Assembly: GCA_017960545.1 (NCBI GenBank)
Contig: JAGCYZ010000060.1
Coordinates: 1 to 34,056, forward strand
Direction: 5' to 3'
DNA: 34,056 nt
Source: Bacteroidales bacterium
Lineage (GTDB): Bacteria > Bacteroidota > Bacteroidia > Bacteroidales > UBA932
Shown one piece after another: positions 1 through 6,842 of the stretch (the stretch's first letter is position 1; each line of letters begins with the position of its first letter). The notes under the pieces are model-generated. The model saw nothing but the letters and a program-made list of their open reading frames with translations. It was not told the origin of the DNA and did no database searches. The position numbers and the translations under genes are program-made.

Positions 1-566
1 AGCTGAGGGTCGTCAAGGAAGAAGGTCTTTCCGTCGATGTAGATCCTGGTAACGTTCTCTCCGTTGGCGGTGATGGAACCGTCTGAGTTCACCTCAAGGC
101 CAGGGAGCTTTGCAAGGAGGTTCTGGAGCATATCGTTGTCCGTAACCAGGAAGGAAGAGGCGTTGTACTCAACCGTATCCTTCTTTACGACGATAGGGTT
201 GGCAACATCGGAAACCACGGCTGCGTCAAGCATCTCGGAATCCTCTTCCAGCTTGATCTCGCCAAGGGCTACAGACTCTCCCTTGACGGTAATCTCCTTG
301 GAGTATGTCTTATAACCCATAAGCTCCACCTTGAAGGTATAGGTGCCGTCCTTGACGGACTCGATGTTCACCGCACCCTTGGTGTCGCTGATGGAATACT
401 TGTAAACTGATTCTGATCCCTCAGGGGTTATGGAAGCCGTTGCATAGCCGACGGGATCTCCCGTAGCCGCCTCTTTGAGGGTTGCTGTAATGTTTTGTGC
501 GAAAGACTGCGCCGCGGCAGTGAGAGACACTGCAATTACAAGCGCGATTCTGAGTAATTTGTTCAT
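1..566 (-). CDS. Outer-membrane beta-barrel receptor, N-terminal part (partial)
   Basis: The gene reads from ATG at 566 leftwards and is still open at base 1, so only about 188 N-terminal residues are present. Residues 1-23 form a signal peptide (MNKLLRIALVIAVSL, cleavage likely after SFA). Residues about 24-105 look like a carboxypeptidase-regulatory-like Ig fold (GDPVGYATASI, DGTYTFKVELMGYKTYSKEI). The next part carries the plug-like pattern LLAKLPGLEVNSDGSITANG followed by VTRIYIDGKTFFLDDPQL. This order is typical of Bacteroidota TonB-dependent-receptor-like proteins with a C-terminal OMP_b-brl barrel; the barrel itself lies outside the window. It should sit in the outer membrane, and the ligand cannot be inferred. 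The 83-nt gap after ruvC contains only a weak promoter-like match (AAACTTTG, minus strand, near 612-620), so read-through from ruvC is possible. Confidence 0.8.
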   Translation of the reverse strand, partial: MNKLLRIALVIAVSLTAAAQSFAQNITATLKEAATGDPVGYATASITPEGSESVYKYSISDTKGAVNIESVKDGTYTFKVELMGYKTYSKEITVKGESVALGEIKLEEDSEMLDAAVVSDVANPIVVKKDTVEYNASSFLVTDNDMLQNLLAKLPGLEVNSDGSITANGENVTRIYIDGKTFFLDDPQ

Positions 567-649
567 ATAAATGATTCTGATTATTCAAGTCAACGGTCTT
601 TAGACAATACAGACCGCCCAAAGTTTAATCAGTTCTTATAAATTTTTAA

Positions 650-1210
650 TTATTTTTTTATCCTTGAAGGGTTCGCCTCCAGGAATTTTTCCCAGGAAGA
701 TGAAGACGAGACGCCGGACAGCGGAGATGAGAGCTGATAATAATGGCACATTGCTATTGCCAGGGCGTCGGTAGCATCAAAGAACTCCGGCTGGATGTCT
801 ATCTTCAAAGTTTTCTCTACTATCATTGCAACTTGCTCCTTGGAGGCCGCGCCATTGCCGCATATGGCAATCTTGGCCTTGCGGGGAGCATACTCCGTAA
901 CCGGGATGCCGCGGCCGGCGGCGGCCACGATGGCCGCGCCCTGCGCGCGTCCCAGCTTGAATATCACCTGCGCATTCTTTGCGTAGAACGGAGACTCGAT
1001 GGCCATATCGTCCGGGTGGTACTGGTCGCACAAGGCTCCCACCTTTGCGCTGATGGCTGCAAGCTTGGAATAGGCATCCTTCTCCTTGCGGAGGTCCACG
1101 ACGCCCATATCCAGGAACTGCGGTTTCCCGGACTCACTGACAGAAATGATCCCGAAACCGAGAATGTTGGTTCCGGGATCTATTCCAAGTATGGTCCTTT
1201 GCTTAATCAA
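650..1210 (-). CDS. ruvC: Crossover junction endodeoxyribonuclease RuvC
   Basis: This enzyme resolves Holliday junctions together with RuvAB by symmetric cleavage in the cytoplasm. The 186-residue product has the RNase-H-like fold signature: D11 in GIDPGTNILGFG, E72 in AIESPFYAKN, and D145/D148 in FFDATDALAIA. These match the four acidic metal ligands of the family. Length is normal for Bacteroidota, with a short Ser-rich C-terminal tail (SSSSS near 168-172). The start ATG at 1210 overlaps the end of serS by 8 nt, so the two are translationally linked and ruvC is the last gene of the rplU-rpmA-serS-ruvC block. No Shine-Dalgarno is seen, as usual for this phylum. Confidence 0.97.
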   Translation of the reverse strand: MIKQRTILGIDPGTNILGFGIISVSESGKPQFLDMGVVDLRKEKDAYSKLAAISAKVGALCDQYHPDDMAIESPFYAKNAQVIFKLGRAQGAAIVAAAGRGIPVTEYAPRKAKIAICGNGAASKEQVAMIVEKTLKIDIQPEFFDATDALAIAMCHYYQLSSPLSGVSSSSSWEKFLEANPSRIKK

Positions 1211-2474
1211 TTACGTCAAATCCGGTATAAGGACGGAGGATTTCAGGTATCACAATGCCGTTCTCGGTCTGATTGTCCTCAAGAAGGGCGGCCACAACGC
1301 GCGGAAGAGCCAGGGAACTGCCGTTCAGGGTATGGCAGAGGGTGGCCTTGCCGGACTCGTCCCTGTAGCGAAGATGCAGGCGGTTGGCCTGATAGCTCTC
1401 GAAGTTGGATACTGAAGAAATCTCCAGCCACCTCTGCTGCGCCGCGCTCCAAAGCTCAAAGTCATAAGTGATTGCGGAAGTGAAACTCATATCCCCGCCG
1501 CAGAGACGGAGGATGCGGTACTTGAGACCCAGTTTATTGACGATTCCCTCCACGTGGGCAACCATCTGGTCAAGAGCCGCATAACTGTCCTCAGGGCGCT
1601 CTATCCTTACGATCTCCACCTTGTCAAACTGGTGCAGGCGGTTAAGTCCGCGTACGTCCTTGCCATAGGAACCGGCCTCGCGGCGGAAGCAAGGAGTGTA
1701 TGCAGTGATCTTCTGGGGAAGATCTGCGTTCTGGAGTATCTCATCCCTGTAAATGTTGGTCAGGGGAACTTCTGCGGTAGGAACCAGATAGAAATCGTCC
1801 AGTCCGCAGTAATACATCTGGGCCTCCTTGTCAGGAAGCTGGCCGGTTCCGAAACCGGATGCCGCATTAACCACTACAGGAGGTTCGGTCTCCTGATAGC
1901 CGGCGGCTGTATTGCAATCCAGGAAGAAGTTGATGAGAGCCCTCTGGAGCTTTGCTCCCTTTCCCTTGTAAACGGGGAATCCGGCTCCGGTGATCTTCAC
2001 TCCCAGGTCGAAGTCAATGATGTCGTATTTCTTTGCGAGTTCCCAGTGAGGGAGAGCGTTCTCCGGAAGGTTGACCTCAGGTCCGCCGGTCTTTACAACC
2101 AGGTTGTCCTCAGCCCCCTTTCCTTCAGGAACCAGGTCGCACGGAAGGTTGGGGAGAAGGACTATCTTGGCGTTCATATCCTTCTCAGCCTGGTCCAGGC
2201 GCGCTATCATCTCATTGTATTTCTCCTTCATTCCGGCAACTTCGGCCTTTGCCTTTTCAGCTTCTTCCTTCTGGCCCTGTTTCATGAACATGCCTATACG
2301 GGAGGCCATCTGGTTCTGGGATGACTTAAGGGCGTCGCTTTCTGTCTGGAGGGACCTGCGGAGAGTATCCAGGTCCAAAATCTCGGCAACTATTGCCTTG
2401 GCATCGAAATTCTTCTTTGCCAGTTTTGCGACAACCATCTCGGGGTTGTCACGTAAAGTCTTGAGTGTGAGCAT
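1203..2474 (-). CDS. serS: Serine--tRNA ligase
   Basis: Charges tRNA-Ser with serine; cytoplasmic class II aminoacyl-tRNA synthetase. The 423-residue protein has the N-terminal helical-hairpin tRNA-binding arm (about residues 30-105, charged and Lys/Glu/Gln-rich) and the catalytic core. The core shows TAEVPL at 233-238, motif 2 at about 258-276 (YTPCFRREAGSYGKDVRG) and motif 3 at about 382-400 (LNGSSLALPRVVAALLEDN). Length is standard. ATG at 2474 is the natural start because the arm begins right there (MLTLKTLRDNPEMV). A strong terminator-like hairpin (2486-2526) lies only 12 bases upstream of this start, so expression needs either read-through from rpmA or a promoter hidden in the 77-nt gap; no clear TAnnTTTG box is seen there. 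Confidence 0.98.
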   Translation of the reverse strand: MLTLKTLRDNPEMVVAKLAKKNFDAKAIVAEILDLDTLRRSLQTESDALKSSQNQMASRIGMFMKQGQKEEAEKAKAEVAGMKEKYNEMIARLDQAEKDMNAKIVLLPNLPCDLVPEGKGAEDNLVVKTGGPEVNLPENALPHWELAKKYDIIDFDLGVKITGAGFPVYKGKGAKLQRALINFFLDCNTAAGYQETEPPVVVNAASGFGTGQLPDKEAQMYYCGLDDFYLVPTAEVPLTNIYRDEILQNADLPQKITAYTPCFRREAGSYGKDVRGLNRLHQFDKVEIVRIERPEDSYAALDQMVAHVEGIVNKLGLKYRILRLCGGDMSFTSAITYDFELWSAAQQRWLEISSVSNFESYQANRLHLRYRDESGKATLCHTLNGSSLALPRVVAALLEDNQTENGIVIPEILRPYTGFDVID

Positions 2475-2485
2475 ATAACTTATTT

Positions 2486-2526
2486 AAAAAAGGGACCTAC
2501 ACTATTCCCGAAGTGCAAGTCCCTTT
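2486..2526 (-). terminator. Intrinsic terminator downstream of rpmA
   Basis: Read on the minus strand, AAAGGGAC (2519-2526) pairs with GTCCCTTT (2489-2496), and the inner segments TTGCACT (2512-2518) and AGTGTAG (2497-2503) continue the stem with two G-T wobbles. This gives a 15-bp stem with an 8-nt loop, followed by a T-run (2486-2491). It lies between rpmA (stop 2552) and serS (start 2474). It may act as a partial terminator or attenuator rather than a full stop, because serS follows at once on the same strand. Confidence 0.8.
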
Positions 2527-2551
2527 ATTGTCCGATAAACAAACCCCCGGG

Positions 2552-2812
2552 TTAGTTCTCAAAAGGAATAACCGATACGTAGGATTTGTTCTCTCTTTTC
2601 TTTGTGAATTTAACAGTTCCGTCAACAAGAGCATAAAGGGTGTGGTCTTTGCCCATACCTACGTTCTTGTCCGGATTGTGAACCGTACCTCTCTGGCGGA
2701 CGATGATATTTCCAGCCTTAACGACCTCGCCACCGAATTTCTTGAGTCCCAAACGTTTGCTCTGGGATTCACGACCGTTCTTTGAACTTGATTGACCTTT
2801 CTTGTGTGCCAT
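2552..2812 (-). CDS. rpmA: 50S ribosomal protein bL27
   Basis: Ribosomal large-subunit protein near the peptidyl-transferase centre. The 86-residue product has the classical N-terminus [16 protein letters not shown] and the block [17 protein letters not shown] (residues about 28-44). After Met the protein begins directly with the AHKKG tail, without the cleaved extension found in Firmicutes. It follows rplU with a 20-nt gap, the conserved bacterial order, and is followed by a terminator-like hairpin. The ATG at 2812 is the only sensible start. Confidence 0.98.
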   Translation of the reverse strand: MAHKKGQSSSKNGRESQSKRLGLKKFGGEVVKAGNIIVRQRGTVHNPDKNVGMGKDHTLYALVDGTVKFTKKRENKSYVSVIPFEN

Positions 2813-2832
2813 AATTCAATCTGTTTTTACCG

Positions 2833-3144
2833 TTAAACGATTTCGTTAATCTGAATCTTGGAAAGTTTCTGACGGTGACCGTTCAGTTTCTGGAAGCCCT
2901 TGCGACGGATCTTCTTGAAAACGAGCACCTTGTCTGCCCTTGCACTGTCATCGAGCACGGTTGCCTTGACAACTGCGCCGTCAAGATAAGGAGTACCTAC
3001 CTTCACGCCCTCGTCATTTCCAACGAGAAGCACTTTTCCGAACTCCACTGATTCACCTTTGGCCTGAGGAAGCCTCTGAACAAAGATTTCATTTCCAGCC
3101 TCAACTTTAAACTGCTGGCCTGCGATGTCAACTACTGCGTACAT
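2833..3144 (-). CDS. rplU: 50S ribosomal protein bL21
   Basis: Large-subunit protein that binds 23S rRNA. The 103-residue product begins MYAVVDIAGQQFKVEAGNEI and contains the family signature near its C-terminus (KVLVFKKIRRKGFQKLNGHRQ). Length is normal. It is the first gene of the rplU-rpmA transcript: a good Bacteroidota promoter sits at 3241-3271 and leaves an untranslated leader of about 93 nt with visible RNA folding potential (separate entry). No Shine-Dalgarno is visible before the ATG at 3144. Confidence 0.98.
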   Translation of the reverse strand: MYAVVDIAGQQFKVEAGNEIFVQRLPQAKGESVEFGKVLLVGNDEGVKVGTPYLDGAVVKATVLDDSARADKVLVFKKIRRKGFQKLNGHRQKLSKIQINEIV

Positions 3145-3237
3145 CTCTAATAAACTTTTTTAAGTTTAAACCGTAAGCGTCTGATATCCAATCAGCTCTT
3201 TTTCAATGGCTTAGCGGTCATACAATATTTTAAAGGA
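3145..3237 (-). promoter_or_regulatory. Structured 5' leader of rplU-rpmA
   Basis: In the minus-strand transcript three helices can form. An outer stem joins CCGCTAAGC (plus 3209-3217) to GCTTACGG (plus 3171-3178), with one bulge. Inside it lies a small hairpin CTGAT-TGGAT-ATCAG (plus 3181-3195). A third hairpin, AAACTT-AAAA-AAGTTT (plus 3152-3167), ends just before the start codon. Leaders of ribosomal-protein operons often bind their own product, and an autoregulatory role is inferred here only from position and folding. Helix pairing was checked by eye, not by energy calculation. Confidence 0.45.
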
Positions 3238-3240
3238 CTG

Positions 3241-3271
3241 CAAATTTAGAAGAATTATTCCAAACCGCAAA
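3241..3271 (-). promoter_or_regulatory. Promoter of rplU-rpmA
   Basis: On the minus strand TAAATTTG (plus 3241-3248) matches the Bacteroidota -7 box TAnnTTTG exactly, and TTTG (plus 3268-3271) is a -33 box 19 nt upstream. Transcription should start near 3237. Confidence 0.7.
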
Positions 3272-3289
3272 ATATTTTTTCCAAATTGC

Positions 3290-4444
3290 CTAGCCTACAA
3301 GGCGGAAATAGCGCTTTTTAACCCAGTACTCGAAAAGCGGGTCTATGATGTGGGGATTGTCCTCCTGGTCGAATGTCACTATCTCCTTCTTGATCAAAGC
3401 ATCCTTGAGTCTCTTGACGTTGGCCGATGAGCTGAGCGCATAGCGGCGCACCACCTCTGCGGAACTGAACTTGGTGCAGCCTTCGGCAACGGCCTTAAGC
3501 AGGGAGACCTGGAATGTGGTAAGGTCCGCCATCATACCCAGGAACCGGGGCTCGTGGATGGAGATGAGCATCTCCAGGGCGTCCATCATAACCGACTCCA
3601 TTATATAGCCCCTTGACAGGTGGTCGCAGATAGCGGCGAAATGGATAAGGTAATGGACGTTTCCCTTGAACAGGCGGCAGGCCCCCAGCATAAGTTCGGG
3701 ATCCACCACCTTGCCCGTTACCATAAAGCCCTTTGAAACGAAATCCTTCAGTTCTTTCTCGTCAATCTCGGAAGGGACGAAGACCTCCACAAGACGGTAA
3801 AAGAACCGCCTCTCTGTGAATATCTCCTTCATCGCGTTCAGTTGGGAACCCATAAAGACAAAGCAGCACTGCTTGCGGCCGTAGTTCCCCGATTCACTCA
3901 AAACGGACTCGAATATCTTGAAGAACGCGTCCGCATCCGGCGCAAAGGAAAGGTTCTGGAACTCTTTCAGGACAATGTACAGCTGCCTGTCTCCCCCGGC
4001 GGTCATCTTGTACGGCAGGCGAAGCATTGCCTGTATGTCATCCTTGTCCACGTCCCAGTTCAGCGAGACTATCCTGTCCGAATCCGCGAATACCGCCTGG
4101 TCGAACACGAAATGAGTCCCCTGAAGATGGTCTTCCACCGCACGGGTGTATTCTCCCGGGGTGTTTGCGCAGGTACGTATCACCGCATCACCCAGACGCA
4201 GGAGGAACTCCTGCACCGTGCGCACATCCAGGAGGGACACTTCCGCGACCACATAATTGCGGTGCAGCATTTTCATCTGGTAAAGGGACTGCTGAAGAAG
4301 GGACATCTTGCCGCTCTTGGCCGGCGCGATCAGGGCTACATTCTCGCCCTGGGAAAGGAAGTTGGAAATAATTGTGACGTCTTTGCGGCGACCCACAAAA
4401 TTCTTTCCGGTGACATATTTATAATAAATGAAAGGGCTGTCCAT
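3290..4444 (-). CDS. AAA-type ATP-binding protein (ATPase_2 family) with degraded nucleotide site
   Basis: The 384-residue protein resembles the archaeal-type/prokaryotic ATPase_2 group of STAND-like P-loop proteins. It has an N-terminal FVGRRKDV box (residues 16-23), a P-loop, a lid and helical region, and a C-terminal winged helix (about 310-384; SSAEVVRRYALSSSANVKRLKDAL, ending DPLFEYWVKKRYF). The Walker A is APAKSGKMS (40-48). Its first Gly is Ala and the usual Thr/Ser after GK is Met47. The Walker B position reads YIVLKEFQ with Lys160 in place of the usual acidic residue before Glu161. ATP hydrolysis may therefore be weak or lost; that is inference. It is divergent from rpsU and has its own promoter box. 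Function is unknown: these proteins are often assigned to DNA- or stress-linked roles without proof. Confidence 0.75.
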   Translation of the reverse strand: MDSPFIYYKYVTGKNFVGRRKDVTIISNFLSQGENVALIAPAKSGKMSLLQQSLYQMKMLHRNYVVAEVSLLDVRTVQEFLLRLGDAVIRTCANTPGEYTRAVEDHLQGTHFVFDQAVFADSDRIVSLNWDVDKDDIQAMLRLPYKMTAGGDRQLYIVLKEFQNLSFAPDADAFFKIFESVLSESGNYGRKQCCFVFMGSQLNAMKEIFTERRFFYRLVEVFVPSEIDEKELKDFVSKGFMVTGKVVDPELMLGACRLFKGNVHYLIHFAAICDHLSRGYIMESVMMDALEMLISIHEPRFLGMMADLTTFQVSLLKAVAEGCTKFSSAEVVRRYALSSSANVKRLKDALIKKEIVTFDQEDNPHIIDPLFEYWVKKRYFRLVG

Positions 4445-4464
4445 ATAAGTCGGGTTTAGGACCG

Positions 4465-4472
4465 CAAATATA
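4465..4472 (-). promoter_or_regulatory. -7 promoter box of the ATPase gene
   Basis: The minus strand reads TATATTTG here, an exact TAnnTTTG match. It implies a start of transcription near 4461 and a 5' leader of about 17 nt before the ATG at 4444. No convincing -33 TTTG is seen at the usual distance. Confidence 0.5.
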
Positions 4473-4494
4473 ACAAAAATGTTTCTTAATAAAG

Positions 4495-4525
4495 TTTTGT
4501 TTTTTAGGAAAAATCCTTACCTTTG
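4495..4525 (+). promoter_or_regulatory. Promoter of rpsU
   Basis: TTTTG (4495-4499) and TACCTTTG (4518-4525) match the -33 and -7 boxes of Bacteroidota promoters with an 18-nt spacer. Transcription should begin near 4529, giving a leader of about 30 nt that is largely occupied by the Shine-Dalgarno region. Confidence 0.7.
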
Positions 4526-4540
4526 CACGCTCAAAAATAA

Positions 4541-4550
4541 AAGGAGGTGA
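4541..4550 (+). promoter_or_regulatory. Perfect Shine-Dalgarno of rpsU
   Basis: AAGGAGGTGA is a ten-base match to the complement of the 16S rRNA 3' end, with the GGAGG core 11 nt before the ATG at 4559. I see no comparable site before the other genes I inspected in this window, which is normal for Bacteroidota, where the anti-Shine-Dalgarno is held by bS21, bS18 and bS6. The strong site fits published work on autoregulation of rpsU by the amount of bS21 on ribosomes. Confidence 0.85.
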
Positions 4551-4558
4551 TTTAAAGG

Positions 4559-4750
4559 ATGATTATAGTACCTATCAAAGAAGGCGAGAACATAGAGAGA
4601 GCTCTTAAGAAGTTCAAGAGGAAATTCGAGAAGACCGGCGCTATCCGTGAGCTCCGTGCCCGCAAGAATTTTGAGAAGCCTTCAGAGAAGAGGCGTGCAG
4701 CAAAGATGAAAGCCATCTATGTACAGCACCTCCAGCTTGAGGATGAATAA
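4559..4750 (+). CDS. rpsU: 30S ribosomal protein bS21
   Basis: Small-subunit protein located near the 3' end of 16S rRNA. The 63-residue, strongly basic product has the family N-terminus MIIVPIKEGENIERALKKFKR and a Lys/Arg-rich helix (RELRARKNFEKPSEKRRAAK). Length is normal for the phylum. It is a single-gene unit with its own promoter (4495-4525), a perfect Shine-Dalgarno (4541-4550) and a bidirectional terminator (4766-4800) shared with the convergent DUF4954 gene. In Bacteroidota bS21 helps hide the anti-Shine-Dalgarno, so its own strong site probably lets bS21-free ribosomes translate it preferentially. That link is taken from work on other species of the phylum. Confidence 0.98.
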   Translation: MIIVPIKEGENIERALKKFKRKFEKTGAIRELRARKNFEKPSEKRRAAKMKAIYVQHLQLEDE

Positions 4751-4765
4751 TTGAAAGATCCTAAT

Positions 4766-4800
4766 AAAAAAAGTAGCCGTCTCAAGCGGCTACTTTTTTT
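4766..4800. terminator. Bidirectional terminator between rpsU and the DUF4954 gene
   Basis: AAAAAAAGTAGCCG (4766-4779) pairs perfectly with CGGCTACTTTTTTT (4787-4800) around a 7-nt loop, giving a T-run on either strand. The right arm and part of the loop lie inside the last codons and stop codon (4782-4784) of the minus-strand gene, so the terminator is partly protein-coding. Confidence 0.92.
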
Positions 4801-6773
4801 ATCCTCTGCTCCGTAGTCTCATACAGAGCCGTCTTTTCCTTTATATGGTTCTGGACCATCTGGACGAACGGATTGCCCTCGAAGTCAGAGCCGCGCACCT
4901 GCTCGAAGTCCTTGCGTCGGGTCTCCTGGTCTCCGTCCTCGCCAAAGCTGGTCATGAAGCTCAGGGAGAATTCTTTCTTGGCGTCCTCGTACAGCAGGTT
5001 GTCAAGTCCCACTACAGCTTCTTTCCATCTGGCAATCAGCTCAAGTATGTCTTTTGGCTCCGCATTGTCAAGGGAAACGCCGTAATACTTGCGGATTATG
5101 TCGTAAGCCCAGGTCCACTCGTATGAATAGTATTCAGAGTATATCATTGAGAAGAATTCGTCCAGGGCGTCAACTCCGGCTACGACTCCTTCCTCCACCT
5201 GGTCCAGGAACGGGTCCAGGGCGTTCTTGGGGCATATCAGGCCGGAAACGTCCACCCAGCTGCCAAGGCCTATCTCACTGTCCGGACGCAGGTCCTTGAG
5301 CAGTTCCTCCCAGGTCTCGGCCTTTGACTTCCCTATCCTTGAAACCAGCGAGTTCCCGAGGAACTTGTCCAGGATGATGGAATAGTAGTTGAGACCCTTG
5401 TTCAGGGAAGAGGAGCGGATCCAGCCGCCCTGGTAGGGGTATTCCGCGATATCTGGCCCGAAAGAGCGGCGCAGCGAGCGCAGTATCTCTATTCCCTTGA
5501 GCACCTTCTGCATTGTGTAGGGGCTCAGGATGTTGAAGTTGATATAATCCAGCTTGTCCGGATCCTTGCGCTTGTCCCTGCGGGGCCATTTCATGGCATC
5601 CCTGATGGTTCCCACGCTCTTGATGTTCGCGCCGGGAGCTATATAACTGGAAGCCTTGTCCTCAAGGAGGTAGGAATAAGGCAGGTTGGAGGTATCCATA
5701 TGGGCAGTATGGCGTCCCATCACCAGGGAGAAAGCGCCAACCTTGGCAGGCCACAGGATATAGGAATCCGATGCGGTCTTGGCTCCCCTCTCCAATATGC
5801 CCTGATGGATGGGCCCCAACTTGTACATATGGTTGCTCTGGTTGGAACCCGAGCCGGCGTTCATAAAGGAGAACATACCCGCTATCAGCAGGGTTGACTT
5901 ATGATGGGTCACGGTATAAGGGCCTGCGAAAATGGCGCACGCCTCTCCGTTTTCCTCGTGGCAGTTGCTGAAGAAAAGCGAGTCCGAAGCCGAGTATGAA
6001 TGGCCCATTATGCAGGCCTGGCCTATGAAGCAGCGCTCAAGGGTTACGTTATCATCCACGCTGGAGCCGCTGCAGATGATGAAGTCGTCTGCTATTACGC
6101 CTTCGCCGATATGCACCGGGGCCTGGGCGTTGGAGTTGATGCTTCCGTTGTTGAGGCGGCTGGCTCCTTCAATTGCGCAGTTGTCCCCTATCTTCACGTT
6201 GCGTATGGTTCCGGTATCCATAATGGTCACGTTGTTCCCGATGGTTCCGGATGTGGCCTTTACGCTCTCCACGTACTCCCCTATCAGAGCCTTTATCTTG
6301 TCGATAAGGACTGGACGGTAGCGGTAAAGGGCAAGGATATATGCCTGTTGTGCGGACAGACGGTCATAGAAAGGGACCTCCCTGCCGCCGGTCTCGTTCA
6401 GGACGGCGGCCTCAACTCCGTTTCCAAAGGTGGTTGTGCCGTCCACTATGATGCTGTCAACGTTGCCGATGAACGAATTGTCCCCGATACGGTAGTTGGC
6501 TATGTAGTTGCTTACATCCTCTATACAGGTATTGTTGCCTACCTGGACGTTATGAAGGGTGGTATTGTAGAGTCCGGAATGTTTGTGGATGCCTCCGGGG
6601 AGGTTGAAGCCCACTTCGAACACGCCCAGGCGGATATCGCCGGAGAAGCGGCTGAACCTGACGTACTTGGCATTGAAAGCGTCTGCGACCAGAACTCGGT
6701 CCCAGTCTTCTGCGCTGCATCCCTGGCTTTTGAGCTGCTCTATTTCCTGTGCGGTAAGCTGTCTGTATTCCAT
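4782..6773 (-). CDS. DUF4954 family left-handed beta-helix protein
   Basis: A 663-residue protein of the Bacteroidota DUF4954 family. The N-terminal half contains imperfect hexapeptide-like repeats of the left-handed beta-helix type (for example NNTCIEDV, GDNSFIGNV, IGNNVTIMD, IRNVKIGDNCAIEGA). These are followed by conserved blocks SLFFSNCHEENGEACAIFAG, AGMFSFMNAGSGSNQSNHMY and LGPIHQGILERGAKT. Such repeats occur in acyl- and nucleotidyl-transferases, but the reaction of DUF4954 is not known to me. An ATG at 6806 in the same frame exists, but the promoter box at 6795-6802 would place it upstream of the transcript start. The family-typical start MEYRQLTAQEIEQL at 6773 is therefore preferred. 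No signal peptide, so probably cytoplasmic. Its last codons form one arm of the terminator shared with rpsU. Confidence 0.88.
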   Translation of the reverse strand: MEYRQLTAQEIEQLKSQGCSAEDWDRVLVADAFNAKYVRFSRFSGDIRLGVFEVGFNLPGGIHKHSGLYNTTLHNVQVGNNTCIEDVSNYIANYRIGDNSFIGNVDSIIVDGTTTFGNGVEAAVLNETGGREVPFYDRLSAQQAYILALYRYRPVLIDKIKALIGEYVESVKATSGTIGNNVTIMDTGTIRNVKIGDNCAIEGASRLNNGSINSNAQAPVHIGEGVIADDFIICSGSSVDDNVTLERCFIGQACIMGHSYSASDSLFFSNCHEENGEACAIFAGPYTVTHHKSTLLIAGMFSFMNAGSGSNQSNHMYKLGPIHQGILERGAKTASDSYILWPAKVGAFSLVMGRHTAHMDTSNLPYSYLLEDKASSYIAPGANIKSVGTIRDAMKWPRRDKRKDPDKLDYINFNILSPYTMQKVLKGIEILRSLRRSFGPDIAEYPYQGGWIRSSSLNKGLNYYSIILDKFLGNSLVSRIGKSKAETWEELLKDLRPDSEIGLGSWVDVSGLICPKNALDPFLDQVEEGVVAGVDALDEFFSMIYSEYYSYEWTWAYDIIRKYYGVSLDNAEPKDILELIARWKEAVVGLDNLLYEDAKKEFSLSFMTSFGEDGDQETRRKDFEQVRGSDFEGNPFVQMVQNHIKEKTALYETTEQRIKKVAA

Positions 6774-6794
6774 ATATTTCAAACGTTTATGCGG

Positions 6795-6802
6795 CAAAGA
6801 TA
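6795..6802 (-). promoter_or_regulatory. -7 promoter box of the DUF4954 gene
   Basis: The minus strand reads TATCTTTG, an exact TAnnTTTG match. Transcription would start near 6791, about 18 nt before the ATG at 6773. This box supports that start codon over the ATG at 6806. Confidence 0.6.
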
Positions 6803-6813
6803 GCATCTTTTGC

Positions 6814-6821
6814 TATATTTG
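6814..6821 (+). promoter_or_regulatory. -7 promoter box of the YfhO-family gene
   Basis: TATATTTG matches TAnnTTTG exactly. Transcription would start near 6825, 18 nt before the ATG at 6843, and excludes the non-ATG upstream start at 6810. It is only 11 nt from the oppositely directed box at 6795-6802, so the two promoters must share DNA for polymerase binding. Confidence 0.6.
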
Positions 6822-6842
6822 CCCTGTTATATATTCCATAAA

